A DNA stretch of 64,000 bases from Phycisphaerae bacterium (GTDB lineage Bacteria > Planctomycetota > Phycisphaerae > Phycisphaerales > Phycisphaeraceae): the NCBI GenBank assembly GCA_030432595.1, contig JAUIGU010000015.1:26835-90834 (forward strand), given 5' to 3'. The position numbers and the translations under genes were made by a program. Position 1 is the stretch's first letter. The number at the start of each line of letters is the position of its first letter. Below are positions 43,185-51,504 of this stretch, piece after piece. Under the pieces are notes generated by a model. The model searched no databases and had not been told where the DNA came from. It was given only the letters and a program-made list of their open reading frames with translations.

Positions 43185-46100
43185 TCACTCCACCGGCATC
43201 ACGCCGCCGCGGGGTTGGGTGACGCGGATGCGGTCGCGGTCGAGGTTCCAGGAGATGGCCTCGGCTTCGAGGGTGGCGTTGCGGTCGTCGGTGTCGTAGA
43301 CGCGGACGAGCCGGCCGGGCAGGGCTTCGAGGTGGACGTTGCGGTCGGCGGCGGCGTAGATGAGTTGGTCGGCGAGGATGCGGCGGGTGGTCTGCTCGAC
43401 GCGGACGCGGCCGTCGATCTGGACGCGGCGGAGTTCGGGGTCGGCGACCATTTCCGATTGCCGATTTGAGATTTCAGATTGGTTGAGCAGTGCGGCGAGG
43501 GGTTGGGTTTCGGTGAGGTCGGCGGTGAGTTGGTCACCAAAGAGGCGGACCTTGGGTTCGCCGTCGAGGGGGTCGTGGAGCATGCCGACGCTGCCGTGCA
43601 TGGTGAGGTCGTTGGTGTGGAGGTTGACGCGGAGGGCGTTGGTCCATTGGAAGAAGGTGACGCCCTGGCCGGAGAGTTGGAGGGGGTTGGCGTTTTGATC
43701 CGGGGCTTGGTCGCGTGGCGTGTCGGCGGCTGGTTTCAGTTCTTCCGGGGCGCGGTGGTCTTCGAGGTACATCTGGCCCGGGCCGGTGACGGCGATGCGT
43801 TGGGCGTCGGGCTGGTCGGGCTGGTTCTCGAGGAACAGGTCGGGGCCGCGCACGACCAGGCGGGTGGCGGGCTCGCCGAGGTTGTTCAAGTCGGGGGTCT
43901 GGGCGGCGAAGACGACGACGGCGTCGGGCGTGTCGGGGTCGGGCGTGGCGTGGGCGGTGCGGAGTTGGAAGTTCAGGTCCGGGCTGAGCGGGGTCTGGGG
44001 CCTGGGGCTTGAGGGTTGGTCTGCATTCGGCTCGGCCTCCGTGGGCACGAAGGTGAGGTCGAGGCGGTGGGCGTCGAGGCGGGTGGATTCGGTGGGGGAG
44101 ACGGAGGACGCCTTGACCTGGCCGAGCGCGGCGGCGGTGCCGGCGTGGCCGTCGTAGTCGAGTTGTTGGGACCAGTTGACGGTGAGGGTGTTGTCGTCGG
44201 CGCCGCGGGCGACGAGTTGGCCGGGGCCCTGGGCGCGCAGGGCCTGGTCGGGTTCGCTGAAGGCGAGTTGCAGTGCGTGGAGGTCGGCGTCGGGGGTCTG
44301 CACGCGGGCGGGGTCGGCGTCGTCGCCGGCGAGAGTGAGCGTGCCGAGCTGGGGTTTGGCGACGAGTTGGTGGCCGGTGAGGGTGGTGGTGCGCGACGGA
44401 AGGTCGCGCGGTGCGTCGGGCGCGTCGTGGTCGTCGGGCGTTTCAGTGGTGTGGACGGTGACGTGGCCGGTGGCGGTGAGGGTGTCGAGGGTGAGGTTGG
44501 GGGGGGAGGCGTTGTTGTCGTTGTCGTCGGCGTGATCCGGGGCTTCGTCGCGTGGCTCCTCAGCCCACGGCTTAAGGGTTTGGTTGGCGGGGGAGTGTTG
44601 TGCGAGTTGGGCGATGAGTTCGTCGGCCTGGAGGGATTGGCCGGGCTGTTGGGCGTGGACCTGGCGGCGGGCGGTGAGCGTGGTGGGAACGGTTCGGCCC
44701 CGGTCGTCGGTGGTCAGGTCGACAACGAGGACCTGCGTCGTCAGGTCGAGTTGTTCATCGTCGGCCTGCCCGCGGGCGAGGGCGCGGACGTCGCCGTGGA
44801 ACGCGGCGCGGCGGAGTTCGGTGTGCCGTGCGTCCGCGGGCATGTCGGGGTCGGGCGGGGCGAAGTCGAGGCGCAGGCGTTGGGCGAAGGTGATGTCGAG
44901 CGGTGGGGCGGTGGTTGAGGCGGGTGTGCCGGGTTGATCCGACGCTTCGTCGCGTTGCTCTTCCGCATTCGGATTGAGGTTGAAGTCGGCGGAGACGTAG
45001 GCGGTGAGTCGGCCGGGGCCCACGACGTTGGCCATGTTGCGCTGCGGCATCACGGCGAGGCGGACGCCGGTGAGCTGGCCCTGCGCCGGGTCGCGCAGCT
45101 CGAAGGGGCGCTGCGTCGAGCCCTGCGCCTCGACCCGGCGGGAGGCGGTGAAGTAGCGGAGTTCGTCGGCGGCGACGGTGGTGCGCGCGTCGGGGCCACC
45201 GGACGACGTTTCGGATTGCGAGGCTTCGTTGTTCGAGGTTTCGCCCGAGGCGAATGCTTCGGACCGGGCGCTGAGTGTCGCGGGCTGACCGAGCAGCGCG
45301 AGGATGGCGTCGTCGGTTTGTTCAAGGTCGCGCGGCGGCTGGTCGAGCGGCGTGACCTGCAGCGGGCCGGCCCAGGTGATGCGCACGTCGTCGTCGTGCG
45401 GTCGGAACAGCGAGCGGGAGCGGAGCGTCGGCAGGGCGGGCGCAGTGTCGGTCGCGGTGGACGGGTCTGTGGACGCTTGCGCGAGGGCGGACCCACGGAC
45501 AGAGTCCGTGGGCTTCTTAGAGGCCTGATCGTGAGATTGTGTATCGCGTCGCGCTTCGGTCGGCGGATCGGGTTCGTCGTCGGTGAAGGCGAAGTAGGCG
45601 TGCAGCGCGTCGCCAAGCAGTTCCGCTTCGTCACGCCCGACGCGGACCACGACGTCGTCACGGAACTCGGCCCGGTAGAACTGGGCCGGTGTCGGTTCAC
45701 CGCCTTCGTCCGTGCGTTCGTTGTCGGCAGGCGGCGGGGCGGTGGAAGCCTCGACTGATTCCGATTGCGTCGGTTGCTCGTTGTTCGACGGCGCGGATGA
45801 AACCCCGGGCTCTTCAATGTCAGAAACGGTGCCGGTCGGTGCAACGGTGCCGGCCTTTTCTTCCGGCCGACGGATGCGCAGCATCTCGCCCGACGCGATC
45901 ACCATCGACTCGATGCGGCGGTCGGCGGTGTTGTAGGTCAGGTCGAGGTTCTCACCGGTGAACTCGGCGTCGGGCCCGGTGAGCAGGACCGGCCCCGCGC
46001 TGACCAGCCGGCCGATGTCGCGGTCGAAGTTGGTCTGCTCGTCGAGGAACAGGCGGACGGCGATCTGGTCGTCGGTGGCGTCGGGCAGTTCGCCCTCGCG

Positions 46101-46526
46101 GACGTTTTCGTAGAACGTGACCACGACGTCGCGGTCGAAGCTGCCGCGCTGCGGGTCGCTGCCGGGGTGGTAGAACGTGCCGCTGGGCGCCTCGATGACC
46201 AGCAGCCGGCCGTCGGCGAAGTAGAGCTCGGCCCGCGGCTGGGTGAAGTCCGAGAGGTAGTTCGCGCGCGGGTCGAAGGACTCGAAGGAGAAGACCTGCA
46301 CACGGTCGCCGTCGACGCTGCGGAATTGGCCGCGCTCGACGTGTTCGAGCGGGCTGTCGTCGGGGTCGGCCGGGCCGAGGAACAACTCGTCGGGTGGGCG
46401 GAGCTGCGGCGCGGCGAGGTCGTCGTCGACCGCGACCTCCGCGGGGCCGCCGGCGAGCCAGGCGACGGCGAAGATGCCGGCCGCGAGCAGCACCGCGCCG
46501 ATGACGAACAGGCCGGGTCGGGTCAT
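43185..46526 (-). CDS. Very large LptC/LptA-like envelope protein with repeat-derived insertions
   Basis: A 1113-residue protein, far longer than LptC (about 190) or LptA (about 185). It starts with a signal anchor (about 5-27) and an LptC-like beta region (about 65-210; AELYFADGRLLVIEAPSGTF, then LLTGPDAEFTGENLDLTY), and repeated beta-jellyroll-type segments recur to the C-terminus (for example LRVNLHTNDLTMHG and RILADQLIYAAADRNVHLEA near 1050). A role in lipopolysaccharide transport is inferred. Between domains are Pro/Asp/Thr-rich loops, five of them coded by dispersed repeats: residues about 338-345, 516-530, 649-664, 929-943 and 1014-1025. The frame is intact through all of them. ATG at 46526. 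Confidence 0.72.
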   Translation of the reverse strand: MTRPGLFVIGAVLLAAGIFAVAWLAGGPAEVAVDDDLAAPQLRPPDELFLGPADPDDSPLEHVERGQFRSVDGDRVQVFSFESFDPRANYLSDFTQPRAELYFADGRLLVIEAPSGTFYHPGSDPQRGSFDRDVVVTFYENVREGELPDATDDQIAVRLFLDEQTNFDRDIGRLVSAGPVLLTGPDAEFTGENLDLTYNTADRRIESMVIASGEMLRIRRPEEKAGTVAPTGTVSDIEEPGVSSAPSNNEQPTQSESVEASTAPPPADNERTDEGGEPTPAQFYRAEFRDDVVVRVGRDEAELLGDALHAYFAFTDDEPDPPTEARRDTQSHDQASKKPTDSVRGSALAQASTDPSTATDTAPALPTLRSRSLFRPHDDDVRITWAGPLQVTPLDQPPRDLEQTDDAILALLGQPATLSARSEAFASGETSNNEASQSETSSGGPDARTTVAADELRYFTASRRVEAQGSTQRPFELRDPAQGQLTGVRLAVMPQRNMANVVGPGRLTAYVSADFNLNPNAEEQRDEASDQPGTPASTTAPPLDITFAQRLRLDFAPPDPDMPADARHTELRRAAFHGDVRALARGQADDEQLDLTTQVLVVDLTTDDRGRTVPTTLTARRQVHAQQPGQSLQADELIAQLAQHSPANQTLKPWAEEPRDEAPDHADDNDNNASPPNLTLDTLTATGHVTVHTTETPDDHDAPDAPRDLPSRTTTLTGHQLVAKPQLGTLTLAGDDADPARVQTPDADLHALQLAFSEPDQALRAQGPGQLVARGADDNTLTVNWSQQLDYDGHAGTAAALGQVKASSVSPTESTRLDAHRLDLTFVPTEAEPNADQPSSPRPQTPLSPDLNFQLRTAHATPDPDTPDAVVVFAAQTPDLNNLGEPATRLVVRGPDLFLENQPDQPDAQRIAVTGPGQMYLEDHRAPEELKPAADTPRDQAPDQNANPLQLSGQGVTFFQWTNALRVNLHTNDLTMHGSVGMLHDPLDGEPKVRLFGDQLTADLTETQPLAALLNQSEISNRQSEMVADPELRRVQIDGRVRVEQTTRRILADQLIYAAADRNVHLEALPGRLVRVYDTDDRNATLEAEAISWNLDRDRIRVTQPRGGVMPVE
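43451..43482 (-). repeat. TTTCCGATT repeat inside the LptC/LptA-like gene
   Basis: The plus strand reads TTTCCGATTGCCGATTTGAG and then ATTTCAGATTGG; the first 9 bases match the repeat at 17567. It encodes NQSEISNRQSEM in frame. Confidence 0.65.
43697..43739 (-). repeat. GATCCG/GGCTT element, copy A in the LptC/LptA-like gene
   Basis: The plus strand begins GATCCGGGGCTTGGTCGCGT. It encodes KPAADTPRDQAPDQ in frame. Same frame and orientation as copies B and C. Confidence 0.7.
44534..44580 (-). repeat. GATCCG/GGCTT element, copy B in the LptC/LptA-like gene
   Basis: The plus strand begins GATCCGGGGCTTCGTCGCGT and runs to CAGCCCACGGCTTAAGGGTT. It encodes KPWAEEPRDEAPDH. The second half is nearly identical to the copy in gspF at 16461. 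Confidence 0.75.
44936..44979 (-). repeat. GATCCG/GGCTT element, copy C in the LptC/LptA-like gene
   Basis: The plus strand begins GATCCGACGCTTCGTCGCGT. It encodes NPNAEEQRDEASDQ. It is the copy closest to the one in kdtA, which also starts GATCCGACGCTTCG. Confidence 0.7.
45492..45512 (-). repeat. Hairpin repeat inside the LptC/LptA-like gene
   Basis: Perfect arms CCCACGGAC and GTCCGTGGG with loop AGA. It is read in frame as part of KKPTDSVRGSA. Its arms equal the hairpin at 39879 in kdtA, apart from one base. Confidence 0.75.
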
Positions 46527-46755
46527 CGCGCCAGTGTCGGCGGGCTGAACCGCGGTGGCAAATGCGGCGGTCCCGACGCCCCCGCGCGGTCGTGAACGCG
46601 TGCGTCTCGAACAGGCCCGAACACGCGATGAACACCCCGCGGCGGCAGGCGGCTATATTCGGGTGTCTGGCTTTCGTGCGTGCAAAGCGCCCCACGGCCG
46701 ACGCATACCGGAAGCGAAACCCCACCGCCGCCAGCCCCGATCAGGGAGGACCGCC

Positions 46756-48171
46756 ATGCCCGCCGCCACCGACAATTTCAGCAAGGTCTTCAAAGCCTAC
46801 GACGTCCGCGCCGTCTACCCCGACCCGCTCAACGAAGAGCTCGGCAAGAAGATCGGCTACGGCGTCGGCAAGTTCATGTTCGACAACAACGGCGGCAAGG
46901 GCACGGTCGTCGTCTCGCGCGACCACCGCCCGGCCGCGCCGTCGATGGCCGAGGCGCTGATTAAGGGCATCCGCGCCGCGGGCATGGACGTCGTGGACCT
47001 GGGGCGTTGCGACACCTCGATGCAGTACTTCGCCGTGCCGCACTTCGATGCAGCCGGCGGCGTGCAGTGCACCGCGTCCCACAACCCCATCAAGTACATC
47101 GGCTACAAGGTCTCCGGCCCGGGCGCTCGGCCCATCGGTCGCGACACCGGCCTGGCCGAGATCCAGAAGATCGCCGAGGGCGTGGACAAGCTCCCCCAAG
47201 CCACCGGCGGTTATGAGCAAAAAGACATCTGGGACGACTACCGCAAGCACATCCTCGGGTTCATGACCAAGGAGCTCGGCCGGCCGATCAAGCTCTATGT
47301 CGATTGCTGCAACGGCATGGGCACGACGCTGCTGGAAAAAGTCTTCAAGGGCGTGCCCAACCTCGAGATCACCGCGATCAACGACACGTACACGGATGAC
47401 TGGGCCCACGAGCCCAACCCGCTCGTCGCCGAGAACATGATCCCGACCGTGGAAGGCGTACGGAAGACCGGGGCCGACCTGGGCGCGTGCTTCGACGGCG
47501 ACGCGGACCGCTGCATGCTCGTGGACGACCAGGGCAACGCCTGCGGCTGCGACCACCTGACCGCGTGGCTGGCGGCGCACTTCGTCGCGCAGTCCGCGAC
47601 CGACCCGGCCGCCGAGACGCCGACCACGATCGTCTACGACCTGCGCTCCTCCAAGGCCGTCGAAGAAACCATCAAACAACTCGGTGCCAAGCCCGCCATG
47701 AGCAAGGTCGGGCACGTCAACATGAAGGCCCTGCTCCGCGAGACCGGCGGCGTCTTCGGCGGCGAACTCTCCGGCCACTTCTACTTCCGCAATAACAGTT
47801 ACGCCGATTCGGGCGCGATCACCCTCGCCGCGGCGCTGTCCGTCCTGGGGCAGAGCGACCAGAAGCTCTCCGAACTCATCGCCCCGTTCCGCAAGTACCC
47901 GCAGTCCGGCGAGATCAACTTCGAGAACGAGGACAAGCAGGGCACGATGGACATGCTCGAGGGCAAGTTCAAGGCCGACGCCACCGAGATCCTCCACCTC
48001 GACGGCGTGAGCATCGACTGCTGGGATACGAAGGGCTACTGGTTCAACGTCCGTGCCAGCAACACCGAGCCGTTGCTGCGCCTCAACGCGGAGGCGAAGG
48101 ACCAGGCCACGCTCGACGAGCTGCTCGAAACGATCAAGCCCAAGCTGGGGAAGGTGGCGGAGGGGCACTAA
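46756..48171 (+). CDS. Phosphomannomutase/phosphoglucomutase
   Basis: A 471-residue alpha-D-phosphohexomutase that interconverts hexose 1- and 6-phosphates for glycan or LPS precursor synthesis. The four signature regions are present: KAYDVRAVYP near the start, the phosphoserine loop TASHNPIKYIG near residue 115, the metal loop DGDADRCMLVD near 245, the sugar-specificity loop GGELSGHFYF near 335, and a C-terminal phosphate-binding RASNTEPLLRLNAEA. ATG at 46756 is set by GGGAGGA six bases upstream. The GELSGH form fits PMM/PGM enzymes more than GlmM. Divergent from the LptC/LptA-like gene. Confidence 0.92.
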   Translation: MPAATDNFSKVFKAYDVRAVYPDPLNEELGKKIGYGVGKFMFDNNGGKGTVVVSRDHRPAAPSMAEALIKGIRAAGMDVVDLGRCDTSMQYFAVPHFDAAGGVQCTASHNPIKYIGYKVSGPGARPIGRDTGLAEIQKIAEGVDKLPQATGGYEQKDIWDDYRKHILGFMTKELGRPIKLYVDCCNGMGTTLLEKVFKGVPNLEITAINDTYTDDWAHEPNPLVAENMIPTVEGVRKTGADLGACFDGDADRCMLVDDQGNACGCDHLTAWLAAHFVAQSATDPAAETPTTIVYDLRSSKAVEETIKQLGAKPAMSKVGHVNMKALLRETGGVFGGELSGHFYFRNNSYADSGAITLAAALSVLGQSDQKLSELIAPFRKYPQSGEINFENEDKQGTMDMLEGKFKADATEILHLDGVSIDCWDTKGYWFNVRASNTEPLLRLNAEAKDQATLDELLETIKPKLGKVAEGH

Positions 48172-49103
48172 GCCTCATCGTCGTTCGAATCGATCGAATC
48201 GCGGGCCTCTCCCGGCAAACTGGCGGATTGGTTTTTGTTCGCGCTCGACGCGTACTCGCCGAGGCGGATCAACGCCTCGCGCGTGGCGTTGTCGATGATC
48301 AGGTTCCGGACGATGTCGGTGCTTTGCGATTTCGAGCTTCCGTCGGAGTCCACGAACACATGAGCGCTGCGGATCGTTACGAAATGAACTTCCGAAGAGG
48401 GGTCGGAAGAAAGCACCGTCAATTGAGTGAACGACATCTCCGTGTCGTCGGCGGGTTGTAACCGCAGCAACGGTTCCCAGTCTCCGCCGAGCAGGCGTTC
48501 GCGCAGTGAGCGTTGTTGATCCGGGTCCAAGGCCTTGAACGACGGCAACACATGGCCCTGATTGGCCCATGACTGTTGCGTTTCGTCAAACGGCATCCTG
48601 GCGACGGCCTTGGCCGGGTACACCGTCGCGAACCCGATGATGATCGTCGCCTCAATCACCCAGACGCCGTACAGCATCCAGCCCCGGACCATGAGGTCGG
48701 ACGACAAACCCCAGACGCCGTCTTCCGCGAGAACCGGCGCGAGGTCGGTATAGATCACGCTGGGTGACAGCACGATCACCTCGTAATCCGAAAGCGCGAA
48801 AACCCATCCCACCCACGCCGCGTGCAGCGATAGCAGACCCGCCGTCAGGCCACACATTGTGACGACTGTGGTGTTTCGAACTTTCATCGCCACCGACAGC
48901 TTCAGCGTCAGCCAACCGATCAAGAACCCGAGGCCGCAGGTGCCGATGAAATTGACGTAGATCAAGGGGATCAGCAGGACCAGTACGCCGTAGACGGCTC
49001 CGGCTAACGCCCCGACCAGACCGGTCACAAGGACGATCGCAAGAGGAGCCGGCAACGGGAAGCGTCCCGAATGGCAATAAGTGCTTCCGACCGTGTGATC
49101 CAT
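48168..49103 (-). CDS. Multi-helix membrane protein, function unknown
   Basis: A 311-residue protein with five or so membrane helices in its first 185 residues (for example LAIVLVTGLVGALAGAVYG and LVLLIPLIYVNFIGT) and a soluble C-terminal domain of about 125 residues that includes PSFKALDPDQQRSLRERLL. No family is recognised. ATG at 49103 follows GGAGG by six bases, which decides the start over an upstream frame extension. It overlaps the end of the convergent phosphohexomutase gene by 4 bp. GC is a little lower than in its neighbours. Confidence 0.65.
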   Translation of the reverse strand: MDHTVGSTYCHSGRFPLPAPLAIVLVTGLVGALAGAVYGVLVLLIPLIYVNFIGTCGLGFLIGWLTLKLSVAMKVRNTTVVTMCGLTAGLLSLHAAWVGWVFALSDYEVIVLSPSVIYTDLAPVLAEDGVWGLSSDLMVRGWMLYGVWVIEATIIIGFATVYPAKAVARMPFDETQQSWANQGHVLPSFKALDPDQQRSLRERLLGGDWEPLLRLQPADDTEMSFTQLTVLSSDPSSEVHFVTIRSAHVFVDSDGSSKSQSTDIVRNLIIDNATREALIRLGEYASSANKNQSASLPGEARDSIDSNDDEA

Positions 49104-49203
49104 GGGGGCCTCCGGATTGAGTTCGATTTGTTTTAGTTGACGATTTCCAACGCGTAAAGCGCTTTTGATGCCAAATTCTTTCAGCACGCTTTATGATTCA
49201 GTA

Positions 49204-50610
49204 ATGAGCGAAGCGGACGAAATGCTGGAGTCGTTGCGGCAGGCGTTGGCGCTGTCGCCGGACAACGCGGTGCTGCGGCGGCAGGTCGCGTCGATGCTGA
49301 TGAGCCGCGGCCGGTGGTCCGACGCCGAGGACGTGCTGCGCGAGGGCGTGCGTCAACCCCACGCCGACGCGGGGCTGCAACTGCTGCTCGCAAGGTGCTT
49401 CGAATCGCAGGGCAAGGCGTCCGAGGCGCTCGTGCTGGCCGAGGCGCTCGCCGAACCGGCCGCCGGAAAAACGCTGGACCCGAAACAACTCATCGAGCTG
49501 GCCCGCGTGCTGGTCAAGGGTGGCAACACGGAGCGGGCCTCGTCGGTCTACCGCCGCGCGATCGACGCCGACCCGAACGTCGCGGACGAACAACTCGGCG
49601 AGGCTGTGGGTGTGGGCAAGTTCCGCGAGTCCGACGACCCGCCGTTCGATGACGACGACATCCCGTTCGGCGACGACGAGGATGACGACGTCGACGAGTT
49701 CGGGCGCGTGCGTCAACGCGTTGACGGCGGGTTCGGCAGCCCGGTCGAGATGGAAAAGCCCGGCGTGAACTTCGAGGACGTCGGCGGCATGGACGCGCTC
49801 AAGGAAGAAATCCGCATCAAGATCATCGCCCCGCTCGAAAACGCCGAGCTGTTCAAGGCCTACGGCAAGGCGGTCGGCGGCGGCATCCTCATGTACGGCC
49901 CGCCCGGCTGCGGCAAGACCCACCTCGCCCGCGCCACCGCCGGCCAGATCAACGCCGGCTTCATCAACGTCGGCATCCACGACGTGCTCGACATGTACAT
50001 CGGGCAGAGCGAGCAGAAGCTGCACGCCCTGTTCCAGTACGCCAGGCAGCACAGCCCGTGCGTGCTCTTCTTCGACGAGGTCGATGCGCTGGGCGCAAAG
50101 CGCACCGACATGCGCGGCAGCGCCGGTCGGCAGGTCATCAATCAGTTTCTTGCCGAGCTGGACGGCGTGAAGGACTCCAACGACGGCCTGCTGATCCTCG
50201 CGGCGACCAACGCGCCGTGGCACCTGGACTCCGCGTTCCGCCGGCCGGGGCGGTTTGACCGCGTGCTGTTCGTCCCGCCGCCCGACGAGGTGAGCGCCGC
50301 CGAGATCCTGCGGGTGCAGCTCAAGGACAAGCCGCAGCAGGCCGTCGACCACGCCGCGGTTGCGAAGAAGTGCAAGCGGTTCAGCGGCGCCGACCTCAAG
50401 GCCGTGGTCGACCAGGCCGTCGAAGCCAAGCTTCGCGAAGCGATGAAGACCGGCACCCCCAGCCCGCTCACCACCAAAGACCTCGCCAAAGCCGTCAAAG
50501 GCGTCAAACCCTCGACCCTGGAATGGTTCGCCACCGCGAAGAACCACGCGCTGTACGCGAACGAGGCGGGGGTGTACGACGACGTGATCGAGTATCTGAA
50601 GATGAAGTGA
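49204..50610 (+). CDS. AAA+ ATPase with N-terminal TPR-like repeats
   Basis: A 468-residue protein. Residues 1-135 form TPR-like helical repeats (ESLRQALALSPDNAVLRRQV and VYRRAIDADPNVA), followed by an acidic linker (140-165, DDDDIPFGDDEDDD) and a classical AAA+ domain of the Cdc48/FtsH/Vps4 clade with FEDVGGMDALKEEI, Walker A GPPGCGKTHLA near 232, Walker B VLFFDEVDALG near 290, the second region of homology LAATNAPWHLDSAFRRPGRFD, and a C-terminal helical lid. It is probably an unfoldase or remodelling ATPase; no protease domain is attached. ATG at 49204 is used. It is coupled (TGATG) to the first of three TPR/membrane genes. Confidence 0.86.
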   Translation: MSEADEMLESLRQALALSPDNAVLRRQVASMLMSRGRWSDAEDVLREGVRQPHADAGLQLLLARCFESQGKASEALVLAEALAEPAAGKTLDPKQLIELARVLVKGGNTERASSVYRRAIDADPNVADEQLGEAVGVGKFRESDDPPFDDDDIPFGDDEDDDVDEFGRVRQRVDGGFGSPVEMEKPGVNFEDVGGMDALKEEIRIKIIAPLENAELFKAYGKAVGGGILMYGPPGCGKTHLARATAGQINAGFINVGIHDVLDMYIGQSEQKLHALFQYARQHSPCVLFFDEVDALGAKRTDMRGSAGRQVINQFLAELDGVKDSNDGLLILAATNAPWHLDSAFRRPGRFDRVLFVPPPDEVSAAEILRVQLKDKPQQAVDHAAVAKKCKRFSGADLKAVVDQAVEAKLREAMKTGTPSPLTTKDLAKAVKGVKPSTLEWFATAKNHALYANEAGVYDDVIEYLKMK

Positions 50611-51473
50611 TGCCAAGTATTGATCGCGCCATCGCTGCTCTGGAACTTGAGCGTTTTGAAGACGCGCGGCGTGAGGCTGCGGCGGCTGTTTCACGATCGT
50701 CCGACGACCCGACTGCTCGCTACGTGCTGGCCAGAGCGTTGCTAGGTCTGGATCGATTAGACGAGGCTGAGCCGCTGGCGGCGTCGTTGATTGCCGAGGA
50801 ACCGGACCGCACGGACTGGTTGTATCTGCTGGGAAGGATCCGAAGGGCTCGGGGCGGGCGGGATGATCTGCGTTCGGCTGAAGCGTTGTTCAGGCGTGCG
50901 ATGACGCTTCGACCTGACGAGGCCGAATCGGCGTTAGGCCTTGCGGATTGCTACATCGCCCGCGGCGCCTTTCGTCAGGCGGTGGCTCTGTTGCATCAGC
51001 AACTTGCCCGGCACCCAGACGATCCATTCATTCACCAACAACTTTCGCGTGCTCAGTTATTGGCAGGTGACGGGCATGGGGCTGCGGCGAGCGCGCAGGT
51101 GTCTTTGTATGACCAGCCAGACGACGCCACGACACACTTACTGAAAGGTGTTGCGTGTTACAGGAAGAGTGAGTATCACGCGGCAGAGAAGCATCTCCGC
51201 GAAGCGTTGCGCCTCGATCCTAGCAACACGGATGTCGGCGGAGTATTGGTGGATGCGTGCCGGAGACAGAACGGTGTATATCGTGCGTTGGCTGGCGTGC
51301 TGGGAGCATTCGGGTCGATCCCAGGTGCCTTACGCTGGCCCCTCGTGCTCGTGCTGGTCTTGACCGGGATGATCGGCTTGGTCATCTTCCCCCTGCTGTT
51401 GTTGCTGATCGTGCGCTGGTTGCTAAACCGTCGCTTGCGTCGAGACCCGATACTGGCGTCGGTGATGAATTGA
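50610..51473 (+). CDS. TPR protein with C-terminal membrane helix (paralogue 1)
   Basis: A 287-residue protein: about seven TPR-like repeats (for example AEALFRRAMTLRPDEAESAL near 85 and AEKHLREALRLDPSNTD near 190), then a membrane segment of about 30 residues (WPLVLVLVLTGMIGLVIFPLL) and a basic tail. ATG at 50610 overlaps the stop of the ATPase gene, so translation is coupled. It resembles the next two genes in layout (TPR then membrane), suggesting they arose by duplication. Possible function: a membrane scaffold recruiting the AAA+ ATPase; this is inference. Confidence 0.75.
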   Translation: MPSIDRAIAALELERFEDARREAAAAVSRSSDDPTARYVLARALLGLDRLDEAEPLAASLIAEEPDRTDWLYLLGRIRRARGGRDDLRSAEALFRRAMTLRPDEAESALGLADCYIARGAFRQAVALLHQQLARHPDDPFIHQQLSRAQLLAGDGHGAAASAQVSLYDQPDDATTHLLKGVACYRKSEYHAAEKHLREALRLDPSNTDVGGVLVDACRRQNGVYRALAGVLGAFGSIPGALRWPLVLVLVLTGMIGLVIFPLLLLLIVRWLLNRRLRRDPILASVMN

Positions 51474-51504
51474 ACGTTTCTATGAAGCGTTTGGCCGTAA
51501 CACT

